From an uncultured Eubacteriales bacterium (GTDB lineage: Bacteria > Bacillota > Clostridia > Christensenellales > Aristaeellaceae): 42,591 nt of DNA. This document shows, piece after piece, positions 9,385 to 17,953 of the stretch. The position numbers and the translations under genes were made by a program. The stretch's first letter is position 1; each line of letters starts with the position of its first letter. A model generated the notes under the pieces. The model was given only the letters and a program-made list of their open reading frames with translations, was not told where the DNA came from and did no database searches. The stretch lies in contig CACYGB010000010.1 in the NCBI GenBank assembly GCA_902773895.1, positions 24,582-67,172 of the forward strand. Direction: 5' to 3'.

Positions 9385-9407
9385 TCGTTTGTTTTTCGGA
9401 AAAACCA

Positions 9408-9436
9408 TTGACATATTGGGCGAAAAAGGCTACAAT
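9408..9436 (+). promoter_or_regulatory. Consensus sigma-A promoter of the GntP/glycerate kinase operon
   Basis: A perfect TTGACA (9408-9413), a 17-base spacer and TACAAT (9431-9436), 38 bases upstream of the permease start. No operator-like palindrome was seen next to it. Confidence 0.85.
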
Positions 9437-9474
9437 AAGCACAAAACAACGGAATATAAAAAGGAGGGTTTTCC

Positions 9475-10833
9475 ATGACTGGTGTTCCGCTCATTATTGC
9501 GTTCGTTGTCGCCATCGTCCTCATGATCCTGCTGATCTCCAAGCTGAAGGTTCATCCCTTCCTGTCCATCATGGGCGTGTCCCTGCTGCTGGCCATCGTG
9601 GCCGGCATCCCGCTGACCCAGATCCCCGGCATCATCGGCGCGGGCTTCTCGGGCACCTTCACCTCCATCGGTATCGTGATCATCCTGGGCGCCTTCATCG
9701 GCACCGTGCTGGAGAAAACCGGCGCCGCGCTGAAGCTGGCCGACATGGTGATCCGCCTGGTGGGCGAAAAGCATCCGGAGCTGGCCATTGAACTGATGGG
9801 CTGGGTGGTATCCATCCCCGTGTTCTGCGACAGCGGCTTCGTGATCCTGAACCCCATCCGCAAGGCCCTGGTGAAGCGCACCGGCGTGTCCAGCGTGGCC
9901 ATGACGGTGTGCCTGTCCTGCGGCCTGTACATCTCCCACGTCTTCATTCCCCCGACCCCCGGCCCCATCGCCGCGGCCCAGACCCTGGGCGCCGGCGAGA
10001 ACCTGCTGCTGGTCATCGGCATGGGCGTGCTGTGCTCCATCTTCCCCCTGATTGCCGGCCTGATCTATGCCAGGATCATCGGCAAAAAGATCAAGAGCGC
10101 CGATGAAAAGACCGACAAGGGCGAAGTGGTCAAGACCTACGAGGAACTGAAGGCCGAATACGGCAAGCTGCCCGGCGGCCTGAACGCCCTGGCGCCCCTG
10201 ATCGTTCCCATCCTGCTGATGGCCCTGTCCTCCATCGCGTCCATGGCGCACTGGACCGGCGCCGTCGCCGATTTCCTCACCTTCCTGGGCACGCCCATCA
10301 TGGCTCTGGCCGTGGGCTCCGTGCTGGCCATCGTGCAGCTGTTCCTGGCTGACAAGAAAAAGGATTTCTACAACCTGACCAACGAAACCCTGAAAACCGT
10401 GGGCCCCATCCTGTTCGTCACCGCCGCCGGCGGCGTGCTGGGCAAGGTCATTTCCTCCTCCGACATGGTGAACTTCATCACCGCGCATGCCGACGCCCTG
10501 CAGGCCATGGGCATCTTCTTCCCCTTCCTGCTGGCCGCCATCCTCAAGAGCGCGCAGGGCTCTTCCACCGTGGCCATCACCACCACGGCCGGCATCGTGG
10601 CCCCGCTGCTGCCGGTGCTGGGCTTCACTGCGCCGGTTGAAATCGCCCTGGTGGTCATGGCCATCGGCGCCGGCGCCATGACCGTGTCCCACGCCAACGA
10701 CAGCTACTTCTGGGTGGTAACCAACTTCGGCGAAATGCAGCCGGAAGAAGGCTACAAGTCCCAGACGCTGATGACCCTGGTGATCGGCCTGGCCTCCATG
10801 GTGGAAATCTTCATTCTCAGCCTGATCTTCTGA
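9475..10833 (+). CDS. GntP-family gluconate/glycerate:H+ permease
   Basis: 452-residue integral membrane protein of the gluconate permease family, which imports sugar acids with protons. It starts with an AAGGAGGG site 7 bases ahead of the ATG. About twelve hydrophobic segments are evident. Family-typical stretches include LGAFIGTVLEKTGAA, SIPVFCDSGFVIL, SHVFIPPTPGPIAAA, GSSTVAITTTAG and SHANDSYFWVV. The next gene encodes glycerate 2-kinase, so D-glycerate is a reasonable substrate; gluconate or another short sugar acid cannot be excluded. Confidence 0.93.
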   Translation: MTGVPLIIAFVVAIVLMILLISKLKVHPFLSIMGVSLLLAIVAGIPLTQIPGIIGAGFSGTFTSIGIVIILGAFIGTVLEKTGAALKLADMVIRLVGEKHPELAIELMGWVVSIPVFCDSGFVILNPIRKALVKRTGVSSVAMTVCLSCGLYISHVFIPPTPGPIAAAQTLGAGENLLLVIGMGVLCSIFPLIAGLIYARIIGKKIKSADEKTDKGEVVKTYEELKAEYGKLPGGLNALAPLIVPILLMALSSIASMAHWTGAVADFLTFLGTPIMALAVGSVLAIVQLFLADKKKDFYNLTNETLKTVGPILFVTAAGGVLGKVISSSDMVNFITAHADALQAMGIFFPFLLAAILKSAQGSSTVAITTTAGIVAPLLPVLGFTAPVEIALVVMAIGAGAMTVSHANDSYFWVVTNFGEMQPEEGYKSQTLMTLVIGLASMVEIFILSLIF

Positions 10834-10844
10834 CGCAAACGGAA

Positions 10845-10881
10845 GGCGCGCTGTACCCCATCGTGCAGCGCGCCCATTTTT
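10845..10881 (+). terminator. Intercistronic hairpin/terminator between permease and glycerate kinase genes
   Basis: A 9-bp perfect stem GGCGCGCTG (10845-10853) / CAGCGCGCC (10866-10874) is followed by CATTTTTATT. It lies 11 bases after the permease stop and only a few bases before the AGGAGG site of the kinase gene. No promoter fits between the hairpin and the kinase start, so the kinase is probably expressed by readthrough, making this a dosage-setting partial terminator. Confidence 0.7.
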
Positions 10882-10900
10882 ATTGACAGGAGGAAAACCC

Positions 10901-12136
10901 ATGAATCCATTGCTCCGTGACCATGCAGACCGCATCGTGAAAGAAGCCATCGCCGCCGTGCAGCCGGACGCCGCCGTGCAGCGCGCCCTGGAAAGCATGT
11001 CCTTCGGCGGGCGCGTGCTGCTGGTGGCTGCCGGCAAGGCCGCCTGGCAGATGGCCAAGGCTGCTTCCGACTGCCTGGGCAGCCGCATCGAAAAAGGCGT
11101 GGTGGTGACCAAATACGACCACGTGATGGGCCCCATCGCCAATTTCGACTGCTTTGAGGCCGGCCATCCGGTGCCGGACGAGAATTCCTTCAAAGGCACC
11201 CAGGCCGCCCTGGACCTGGTGGCGGATCTGAGCGAAAAGGATACTGTGCTGTTCCTTTTGTCCGGCGGCGGCAGCGCGCTGTTTGAAAAGCCCCTGGTGC
11301 CCGCCGAGGAATTGCAGGACATTACCGGCCAGCTGCTGGCCTGCGGCGCGGACATCACGGAAATCAACACCATCCGCAAACGCCTGAGCCAGGTCAAGGG
11401 CGGCCGCTTCGCCCAGCTGTGCTGGCCTGCCAAGGTAGAAGCGGTGATCCTGTCCGATATTCTGGGCGACCCCCTGGATATGATCGCCTCCGGCCCGGCG
11501 TGCCCCGATTCCTCCACCGCGGAGGACGCCCGGCGCATCGCCGAAAAATACAGCCTGCGCATGACCGACAGCGCCCGCGCCCTGCTGGACGTGGAAACCC
11601 CCAAGACGCTGGATAACGTGCGCTCCCAGATCAACGGCAGCGTCCGGGAACTGTGCGCCGCCGCGGCCCGCACCTGCCGGGAACTGGGGTATGAGCCCGT
11701 GCTGCTGACCGACCAGCTGTGCTGCCAGGCCAAAGAGGCGGGCAGCTTCCTGGCCTCCATCCTGAAAACCCACGCGAACGAAGGCAAGTCCCTGGCGTTC
11801 ATCGCCGGCGGCGAAACCGTGGTGAAGCTCACCGGCCACGGCCTGGGCGGCCGCAACCAGGAATTGGCGCTGGCGGCCGGTACCGGCATCCGGGGCATGA
11901 AAAACGCCGCCGTCTTCTCCGTGGGCAGCGACGGCACGGACGGCCCCACCGACGCTGCCGGCGGCTACGCGGACGGCGATACCTGCGACGCGCTGCTGGC
12001 CCGGAACCTGACCATTGACGGCGTGCTGCAGGATAACGACGCGTACCACGCGCTGCAGCAGGTGGGCGGCCTGATCATGACCGGCCCTACCGGCACCAAC
12101 GTCAACGACGTGGCGGTGGCGCTGCTGCGGGCGTAA
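10901..12136 (+). CDS. Glycerate 2-kinase (DUF4147/MOFRL family)
   Basis: Phosphorylates D-glycerate to 2-phosphoglycerate, feeding lower glycolysis. The ATG at 10901 has AGGAGG at ideal distance and gives 411 residues, normal for the class II (TtuD/GckA-like) enzymes. Family marks include VLLVAAGKAAWQMAKAA near residues 33-50, a glycine-rich LLSGGGSALFEKP, TINTIRKRLSQVKGGR-like TEINTIRKRLSQVKGG, SDILGDPLDMIASGP, and a C-terminal MOFRL domain with IAGGETVVKLTGHGLGGRNQE, SVGSDGTDGPTDAAGG and TGPTGTNVNDV. These proteins are often mis-annotated as hydroxypyruvate reductase. Pairing with a GntP-type permease supports a glycerate uptake and use module. Confidence 0.93.
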   Translation: MNPLLRDHADRIVKEAIAAVQPDAAVQRALESMSFGGRVLLVAAGKAAWQMAKAASDCLGSRIEKGVVVTKYDHVMGPIANFDCFEAGHPVPDENSFKGTQAALDLVADLSEKDTVLFLLSGGGSALFEKPLVPAEELQDITGQLLACGADITEINTIRKRLSQVKGGRFAQLCWPAKVEAVILSDILGDPLDMIASGPACPDSSTAEDARRIAEKYSLRMTDSARALLDVETPKTLDNVRSQINGSVRELCAAAARTCRELGYEPVLLTDQLCCQAKEAGSFLASILKTHANEGKSLAFIAGGETVVKLTGHGLGGRNQELALAAGTGIRGMKNAAVFSVGSDGTDGPTDAAGGYADGDTCDALLARNLTIDGVLQDNDAYHALQQVGGLIMTGPTGTNVNDVAVALLRA

Positions 12137-12177
12137 GGCAAACCGCACAGCCGGGGGCCAAGGACAATCCGCATGAA

Positions 12178-12207
12178 ACAAGGGGCCGGGTATTCCCGGC
12201 CCCTTGT
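12178..12207 (+). terminator. Hairpin terminator after glycerate kinase
   Basis: A perfect 13-bp stem, ACAAGGGGCCGGG (12178-12190) with its complement at 12195-12207 and loop TATT, is followed by TGTGTG. The T-tract is weak, but stem strength and place (about 40 bases after the stop) fit a terminator. Confidence 0.65.
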
Positions 12208-12519
12208 TGTGTGCCGGCAAAGCCAATGCGCAGCAAGGAATGTTTTTCTTCGGACATTTTGCCCGGCAGCCTCCTCATCCGCCCTGCCGCGCACGATGCT
12301 TTCCCCCATGGAGAAGGAAAAAGACTTCCCCTGGAGAGGGAAAGCTGCGCCAAAGGCGGCGATGAAGCGGAACGGCAGATCCTGCACCCGAATTCTCCGT
12401 AAAGAAGCAAAAGCGCGCGTTCCGATCCTCCTGAAGGATGGAAGCGCACTTTGATTATTGATGATAGTTTCTAAGGCCGAAACGCTTTGCTGTTTCCGGG
12501 GACGCGATTCCCCGGTTTT
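12208..12519. other. Non-coding, hairpin-rich gap between convergent genes
   Basis: No convincing gene here. It holds a stem built of GCGC/TTCC/ATCC arms (about 12413-12449) followed by ACTTTGATTATT, and a CCGGGGA/TCCCCGG stem (12496-12515) followed by TTTTT (12516-12520), which reads as a plus-strand terminator although the nearest plus-strand gene already ends with its own hairpin. A weak CTTCCC/GGGAAAG inverted repeat lies near 12325-12345. The two extra plus-strand terminator-like hairpins could close an unrecognised short transcript. Confidence 0.4.
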
Positions 12520-13512
12520 TCAGTCCTCGCCGCGAAGGAACGCAAGCACCCCGTGCCACCAGGGGAACAGGACGTCGTCCGGGGAACGGTAGATTTCGTG
12601 CCGGGATCCGGGCACCAGGGTCCTTTGGCCGTCCTTCAGGCGGCGGACGAACATTTCCTGGGCCTGGGGCAGCACGCTGTTATCCGTTTCCGCCGTGAAA
12701 ACGCGCACGGGAACGCGGATTTTTTCAACGGCTCCGGGCGCCAGCAGCATCTGGCTCACCCGCAGGGACTGCAGCGTCCAGTTGTAAGTGGGGCCGTTGT
12801 TGTGGAATTCGGGGTGCGCCGCCTTTACGGCGTCGTACCAGTCAAACCGCTCCCGGCTGGTGGCGCAGGAGGTGTCAAAATCCTCCGGCCCGTCGTAGGG
12901 CTTGCTCATGAAAATGCGCCGGGCGCCTTTGTTGGCCCATTTGGCCGTGCGGCAGATCAGTTTGCCGATAAAGAACGGGATGCCGCCGCGGTTGGCCGCA
13001 ATCATGGGCGCGCATAAGGCCGCCCGGTCGAAGTACCCGGGATACCGCTCCAGGAACAGGCCGGTCACCGCGCCGCCCATGGAATGGGCAAACACCACCC
13101 AGGGCTTGGGGCTGCCCGGCAGCAGGGTATCGCAGACGATTTTCAAATCGTTCACGTACTCATTGAAATCCTGCACGTGGGTCAGGGACGGATCGTCCTT
13201 GACCCGGTCGTCCCGCCAGGAACGGCCGTGGCCCCGCTGGTCGTACGCGCAGACATTGAAGCCGCTGAGCAGCAGGGAATGGATCAATTCGGAAAACTTG
13301 AACGCGTTTTCGGTAAACCCGTGCACGATCACCGCAGTGGCCTTGGGCGCGTCCGCGGTGAAAAAGGAGCAGAACAGGGGTTTTCCCCCGTCGCCCTGCA
13401 CGGTGGTATCCCGCTGCCTTTGCCGAAGCGCAGGCAGCACCGTCTGGTCCATGGTTTCCTGATAGTGGGCGGAGAGAATCAGCCCGTCCTCGTTCAGCCG
13501 CTGTTCGGTCAC
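12520..13512 (-). CDS. Alpha/beta hydrolase, lysophospholipase/monoacylglycerol lipase type
   Basis: 330 residues from a GTG start; AAGGAGGG overlaps the stop region of the upstream transporter gene and lies at good distance. It belongs to the serine-aminopeptidase S33/Hydrolase_4 class: VIVHGFTEN oxyanion loop (about 62-69), YDQRGHGRS (90-98), nucleophile elbow FAHSMGG with Ser144, acid ETDN with Asp277 and SRHEI with His305. No signal peptide, so probably cytoplasmic. It is co-transcribed with a GPH-family sugar symporter 12 bases upstream. The natural substrate may therefore be an acylated or esterified sugar rather than a lipid, but this is context-based inference. Confidence 0.9.
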   Translation of the reverse strand: MTEQRLNEDGLILSAHYQETMDQTVLPALRQRQRDTTVQGDGGKPLFCSFFTADAPKATAVIVHGFTENAFKFSELIHSLLLSGFNVCAYDQRGHGRSWRDDRVKDDPSLTHVQDFNEYVNDLKIVCDTLLPGSPKPWVVFAHSMGGAVTGLFLERYPGYFDRAALCAPMIAANRGGIPFFIGKLICRTAKWANKGARRIFMSKPYDGPEDFDTSCATSRERFDWYDAVKAAHPEFHNNGPTYNWTLQSLRVSQMLLAPGAVEKIRVPVRVFTAETDNSVLPQAQEMFVRRLKDGQRTLVPGSRHEIYRSPDDVLFPWWHGVLAFLRGED

Positions 13513-13524
13513 GCTGGGCCCTCC

Positions 13525-14892
13525 TTACTTTTTCAGGATCTTGCTGTACACCCGTTTTTCGTTGTACATCATGAACAGCACGCCGCCCAGCACGCACACG
13601 CAGGCCGCGGCGATGGCGATGATGCGGTAGCCCAGGCCGATATCCTGGCGGATGGTGCCCAGGGAGGTGACCAGCAGCATGGCCACGGCCTGGCCCATTT
13701 TCATGGAGAAGGTGCGGGCCGCGTAGAACATGCCGCTGCGGTTTTCGTTGGTTTCGATTTCATCGCACTCGGCGATATCGGCCACTACCGCCTGGGGCAG
13801 GATGCCGAAAATGGCCATGGCCGGCGCCGCCAGGACGCACAGGATGTAGCCCTGGATTTCCGGCGCAACCGGCAGGAAGGTGCCCAGGGTGGCGGTATAG
13901 GCAAAGGCCACGGTGAAAATGCCGAAGGCGATCAGGATCAGCTTCTTTTTGCCGAATTTGGGGGTCAGCTTGCTCACCAGGGGGTAGAACAGCACGCTCA
14001 GCGCCGTCATGCCCACGAAATACAGGGTGCTCATGCCCTCTTCCAGCTTCAGCAGGGAGGTGACGAAATAAAGCATGGCGTTCTGGAACATGGTAATGCC
14101 CAGGAAATACACGATATCCGACGCCACAAAGATGCGGAAATCCTTGTTGCGGAAGGTGGCCGCCAGGGATTTCATGGCGGTGGACTGGCTGGGCGCAGCG
14201 TGCACGTAATCCGTTTCCTTGATGGTGAATACAGGCACGAACATGCACACCAGGCCGATCAGGCTCATCACCGTGAAGGTGACCCGGATAGCCATTACCC
14301 GGCTGCCCAGGGGGCCCTCCAGCATGCCCCAGATCATCGGCGCCATGTACGCCACCGCCATGCCGGCAATGAACGTGAAGGAAATGGAGGTGGAAATGCT
14401 CATGCGGGTTTTCTGGTCGGTGCCCAGTTCCGGGATCAGGGCGTTATAGGGCGTGCAGTACATGGTCATGAACAGGTAGAACAGCGTCAGCATCACAAAC
14501 AGGAACGCCGCGTTGATCCAGCTTTCGCCGTTGACGGGGCTCCAGAAGGTGAAGATGGTGGCCAGGGAGAAGGGAATGGCCGCCGCCTTCATGAAGGGGA
14601 TGCGCCGGCCCGCCTTGCTCCTGCACCGGTCGGACATGGAGGCGATCCAGGGATCGGTAACCGCGTCAAAGATACGGCCGAACCAGGTGATGGCGCCCAG
14701 AATAGTCAAAATGCCGAAAATCACCAGGCCCTGGGGAATGAAAATGGGCTGGCCCGCCTGCTGGGTGGCCAGATCAGGCTGGTAATAGCTGACCAGGAAG
14801 CTGGAAATCAGCGCGCTGAGGATGGACCAGCCGAACTGGCCGATGGCAAAGCACCATACCTTCCCCTTGGTAAGTTTTTTGGTTTCGCTCAT
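13525..14892 (-). CDS. GPH-family (MelB-like) sugar:cation symporter
   Basis: 455-residue twelve-helix transporter of the glycoside-pentoside-hexuronide:cation symporter family. The ATG at 14892 follows GGGAGGAG. The diagnostic loop GRIFDAVTDPWIASMSDR-x-RSKAGRR lies between helices 2 and 3, and the central CTPYNALIPEL is also typical. The family usually moves melibiose, xylosides, glucuronides or similar sugars with Na+ or H+; the substrate cannot be read from sequence. First gene of a two-gene operon with the alpha/beta hydrolase. Confidence 0.93.
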   Translation of the reverse strand: MSETKKLTKGKVWCFAIGQFGWSILSALISSFLVSYYQPDLATQQAGQPIFIPQGLVIFGILTILGAITWFGRIFDAVTDPWIASMSDRCRSKAGRRIPFMKAAAIPFSLATIFTFWSPVNGESWINAAFLFVMLTLFYLFMTMYCTPYNALIPELGTDQKTRMSISTSISFTFIAGMAVAYMAPMIWGMLEGPLGSRVMAIRVTFTVMSLIGLVCMFVPVFTIKETDYVHAAPSQSTAMKSLAATFRNKDFRIFVASDIVYFLGITMFQNAMLYFVTSLLKLEEGMSTLYFVGMTALSVLFYPLVSKLTPKFGKKKLILIAFGIFTVAFAYTATLGTFLPVAPEIQGYILCVLAAPAMAIFGILPQAVVADIAECDEIETNENRSGMFYAARTFSMKMGQAVAMLLVTSLGTIRQDIGLGYRIIAIAAACVCVLGGVLFMMYNEKRVYSKILKK

Positions 14893-14946
14893 AAGAACAT
14901 ACTCCTCCCGTTAGGCGGTTGCCTTTCATTTGTTATTGCTGGAAGC

Positions 14947-14975
14947 ATTTTACCACGATTTCCATGCGGCTGCAA
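14947..14975 (-). promoter_or_regulatory. Promoter of the GPH transporter-hydrolase operon
   Basis: Minus strand: TTGCAG (14975-14970), 17-base spacer, then TAAAAT (14952-14947) preceded by TGG, an extended -10. It sits 55 bases before the start codon, in the gap after the preceding membrane-protein gene. Confidence 0.65.
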
Positions 14976-14981
14976 GAAGGA

Positions 14982-16094
14982 TCAGCCCCGGTTCGATCGG
15001 AGCTTCTTCAGGAGAGCAGTCAGGGCAGCTTCATCCAGTTTATCCACGTCAAACACGTTTTCCAGCCTGATCCCCAGCTGCCTGCAGGCCGCAAAAATCT
15101 CCGTGCCGCGGAAATCCCCCACAGCTTCGGCCAGGGCTTCCCTGCCCCGGGGAAGCGGTTCTTCAGCGGCCGTCTTTTGCGCGGCAGGCTTTGCCGGCGC
15201 AAATTGCACCGGCGCGCCGAAATCCACCTCCACCCGGCGGGCGCCTTTCCGGATCTCCGCCATATCGTAGCTGATCCCGCGGCCCTTCTGGCTGGGAATG
15301 GCAAAAATATCCGCGTACCGGCAGGTGTCCGCCGCGTAGTCCACATACACCACGTCCAGGAAGTTGGCGCGCTTGTCGTCCTCGGAAACCATACCGGCCA
15401 TGGCGGCCAGGGGACGGTCCAGCAGCGGGCTGCCCGCGAAAGCCTCGTCCAGCACGGCCCGCTTCATGCGCATGAACAGCTCCCTGTCGAACCGGAAGCC
15501 CGGCCGGGTGGGCGCTTCCTCCGTGCCGCGGCAAATCCTGTTGGTCAGTCCCGGTCCCCCCACCACGTAAGCAAAGGGCACGGGCGGATCCTGCGGACGG
15601 GACTGATAACAGAAAACGCAGATTGCCTTTCCGCCGTCCTTCTTATTCAGTTTCCACATTTTGATGACCTCTTTTATCATGATGATCCCATTGACCGCAA
15701 GGCCCAGGGACGCGGCAAACAGGGCCAGGGCGTCCACGGTATAAGGCAGGCGGATGGGGATTTCACCCCGAACCAGGCAGTAAAACCCGAACCCTCCCAA
15801 CAGCACCGCCAGGACCGCCAGCACCAGATACCGCACGCCCTTCCGGGATGGGCAGATCCTTTGGCATGTAGTAAAAAGAAACCGCCACAAGCCGTAAACC
15901 AGGGCCATGTTCAGCAGGCCCAGCAATCCGTCGTCGATCAGGGTGTTTCCTGTCAGGAAGGAGGCGACTTTTTCCGGCAGTGCTTTCTCCGCCCAGCCCA
16001 GGACGGCGATCATCGCCAGGTTCCAGAAATACAGCGCCAGCAGGATGCCGGCAAGCTCCAGCACCATGACCGCCCACGCGCACAAGCGCTTCAT
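14982..16094 (-). CDS. Unknown protein with four N-terminal membrane helices and a large soluble part
   Basis: Family not recognised. The ATG at 16094 follows GGGGAGGAAG and gives 370 residues. Hydrophobic segments lie near residues 5-30, 48-72, 88-105 and 117-143. The C-terminal ~220 residues are soluble and, after the last helix, contain a KAICVFCYQSR stretch with two cysteines, then VVGGPGLTNRICRG and alternating beta-rich sequence ending in LKKLRSNRG. The tail LDEAALTALLKKLRS resembles short-domain (SHOCT-like) C termini, but this is weak. It begins 45 bases after the era stop codon and could be the last gene of the era operon. Confidence 0.75.
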   Translation of the reverse strand: MKRLCAWAVMVLELAGILLALYFWNLAMIAVLGWAEKALPEKVASFLTGNTLIDDGLLGLLNMALVYGLWRFLFTTCQRICPSRKGVRYLVLAVLAVLLGGFGFYCLVRGEIPIRLPYTVDALALFAASLGLAVNGIIMIKEVIKMWKLNKKDGGKAICVFCYQSRPQDPPVPFAYVVGGPGLTNRICRGTEEAPTRPGFRFDRELFMRMKRAVLDEAFAGSPLLDRPLAAMAGMVSEDDKRANFLDVVYVDYAADTCRYADIFAIPSQKGRGISYDMAEIRKGARRVEVDFGAPVQFAPAKPAAQKTAAEEPLPRGREALAEAVGDFRGTEIFAACRQLGIRLENVFDVDKLDEAALTALLKKLRSNRG

Positions 16095-16139
16095 GATCTT
16101 CCTCCCCTTTTCCGGTTCTGAAACAGCCACGGCCTCCGG

Positions 16140-17039
16140 TCACCGGTTCTGCACGTAGCCCAGGGTTTTCAGGTCCTCGGCGCTGTCCCGCCAGCCGGGA
16201 CGCACCTTCACCCACAATTGCAGGTTCACGTGCATGCCCAGCAATTGCTCGATGTCCGTCCGGGCTTCCGCCCCGATCTTTTGCAGCATGCTGCCCTTTT
16301 TGCCGATGATGATGCCCTTGTGGGAATCCCGCTCGCAATAGATGGTGGCGTCGATTTCCATGAAATTGTCGTTCAGCTTTTTCATGGCCATCATTTCCAC
16401 GCCGATGCCGTGGGGCACCTCGTCCCGCAGGTTGCGCAGGGCCTTTTCCCGGATCAGCTCGGCGCAGATGTCCCTTTCCGGCTGATCGGTGAGCATGTCG
16501 TCGGGAAAATACTGGGGGCCGACGGGCAGATGGGATGCCAGCTCCTGCTTCAACTGCTCCACGCCGTCGCCGGTCCTGGCGCTGACGGGCACGATGCCGT
16601 CGTATTTCGCGTCCTTGAAGGAGTCGATGATGCCCAGCAATTTTGACGGCTCCACCAGGTCGATCTTGTTGAGCACCAGCAGCTTGTACACCTTTTTATG
16701 GCTCATTTCCTCCACGATACTGCGGTCGTGGGGCCCGATGGCGGTGACGTCCACCAGCACCAGCAGGGCGTCGATGCCCTCCATGGCTTCCTCAATGGAC
16801 TGCACCATGAATTCCCCCAGCTTGGTGCGGGGACGGTGGATGCCCGGCGTATCCACAAACACGATCTGGCATTTTTCGCCGCCCATCACGCCCATCACCC
16901 GGTTCCGGGTGGTTTGGGGCCTGGCGGAGGTGATGGCCACCTTTTCGCCCACCAGGGTGTTCAGCAGGGTGGATTTGCCCACGTTGGGCCGCCCTACGAT
17001 GGTGGCAAAGCCGGAATGAAAATCACTTTTGGTCTGCAT
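16140..17039 (-). CDS. era: GTPase Era
   Basis: Ribosome-assembly GTPase that binds the 3' end of 16S rRNA and 30S precursors. 299 residues, the normal length. G1 GRPNVGKSTLLN (about 17-28), G2 region SARPQTTRNR, G3 DTPGIH, G4 NKIDLV and G5 SARTGDG are followed by the KH domain with GIIIGKKGSMLQKIG. An AAAGGAAC site precedes the ATG. It is 17 bases downstream of the ybeY::cdd fusion, in the standard phoH-pgpH-ybeY-(cdd)-era order. Confidence 0.98.
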   Translation of the reverse strand: MQTKSDFHSGFATIVGRPNVGKSTLLNTLVGEKVAITSARPQTTRNRVMGVMGGEKCQIVFVDTPGIHRPRTKLGEFMVQSIEEAMEGIDALLVLVDVTAIGPHDRSIVEEMSHKKVYKLLVLNKIDLVEPSKLLGIIDSFKDAKYDGIVPVSARTGDGVEQLKQELASHLPVGPQYFPDDMLTDQPERDICAELIREKALRNLRDEVPHGIGVEMMAMKKLNDNFMEIDATIYCERDSHKGIIIGKKGSMLQKIGAEARTDIEQLLGMHVNLQLWVKVRPGWRDSAEDLKTLGYVQNR

Positions 17040-17056
17040 ACGCTTGTTCCTTTTCT

Positions 17057-17953
17057 TTATTCTTTGCCCAGGAATTCCAGGGTGCCCTGCTTGGGGCCGA
17101 AGCCGTGGGGCAGCAATTCCGGCAGCGTGGCCTCGTCCCGTTCGTCCCCGCAGGCCACGATCACCCGCAGGTCCGGGGCGAACTCGTTCAGCGCCTGGCG
17201 GCAGATACCGCAGGGCCAGGGCATGGATTTTTCCGCCGCGATGGCGATCACGGTGAATTCCGTCACCCCTTCGCTGACGGCCTTGAACAGCGCCGTGCGC
17301 TCCGCGCAGTTGGCGGCGCCGTAGGAGCCGTTTTCGATGTTGCAGCCCTTGAACACCCGGCCGTCCTTGGAAAGCAGGGCCGCCCCAACCTTAAAGTGGG
17401 AGTAAGGAGAGTAAGAAAACTGCATGGCCTCTTTGGCCAGGGCGATCAATTCCTCGTCGGTGATCCGGTTTACGCCGGCCCGGTTCAGTGCTTTTTCTTC
17501 CATGGCGCGCATCCTTTCCTTGTCTGCTTCCCGCATATGGTCGTATCCCATCAGGTGAAATAAAGCGTGGGCCGTCAGGTAGCCCATTTCCCGCTGCAGG
17601 CTGTGGCCGTATTCGGCGGCCTGCTCCCGGGCGCGCTCCAGGGAAAGGATAATGTCCCCCAGGAAGCACAGGCCCGTTTCATCCCGCTCCCGCAGCAGCT
17701 TTTCCGGACAATGGCCCAGGGTGTTCTGCGGTTTGGCGTGGGTGGAGGGAAACGACAGCACGTCCGTCGCCCGGTCCGTCTGCCGGTATTCCCGGTTGAT
17801 GCGCCGGATCGTTTCGTCGTCGGTGACGCGCACCTGGGCGTACACCGGCAGCGTCACGCCCTCCGCCTCCACGCAGGCCCGGGCGATCCTTTGCAGCATT
17901 TCCTCCGCCCCCGGCAGCGCTTCCCCGTCCCACTCCAGCATCAGGCGGATCAT
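17057..17953 (-). CDS. YbeY endoribonuclease fused to cytidine deaminase
   Basis: One continuous 298-residue frame carries two enzymes. Residues 1-155 are YbeY, the zinc endoribonuclease of rRNA maturation and quality control, with RATDVLSFP, GDIILS and the zinc motif H129-x3-H133-x5-H139 (HALFHLMGYDH). Residues 160-298 are a homotetramer-type cytidine deaminase (pyrimidine salvage) with YSHFKVGAAL, the CAE motif (Cys216, Glu218) and PCGICRQ (Cys248, Cys251), all catalytic and zinc residues kept. The start codon overlaps the pgpH stop as ATGA. In many Firmicutes ybeY, dgkA, cdd and era are separate consecutive genes; here dgkA is missing and the other two are joined without a stop, so the fusion probably arose by loss of dgkA. 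The frame is clean and both halves look functional. Confidence 0.95.
   Translation of the reverse strand: MIRLMLEWDGEALPGAEEMLQRIARACVEAEGVTLPVYAQVRVTDDETIRRINREYRQTDRATDVLSFPSTHAKPQNTLGHCPEKLLRERDETGLCFLGDIILSLERAREQAAEYGHSLQREMGYLTAHALFHLMGYDHMREADKERMRAMEEKALNRAGVNRITDEELIALAKEAMQFSYSPYSHFKVGAALLSKDGRVFKGCNIENGSYGAANCAERTALFKAVSEGVTEFTVIAIAAEKSMPWPCGICRQALNEFAPDLRVIVACGDERDEATLPELLPHGFGPKQGTLEFLGKE

Noticed and set aside
9430-11949. 839-codon open frame on the minus strand across the GntP and glycerate kinase genes
   Set aside because: Covers two well-recognised genes and a terminator on the other strand; no recognisable protein sequence.
13084-15270. 728-codon plus-strand open frame opposite the GPH transporter and hydrolase
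   Set aside because: Antisense shadow with His/Gln/Gly-rich low-complexity composition; the minus strand genes are unmistakable.
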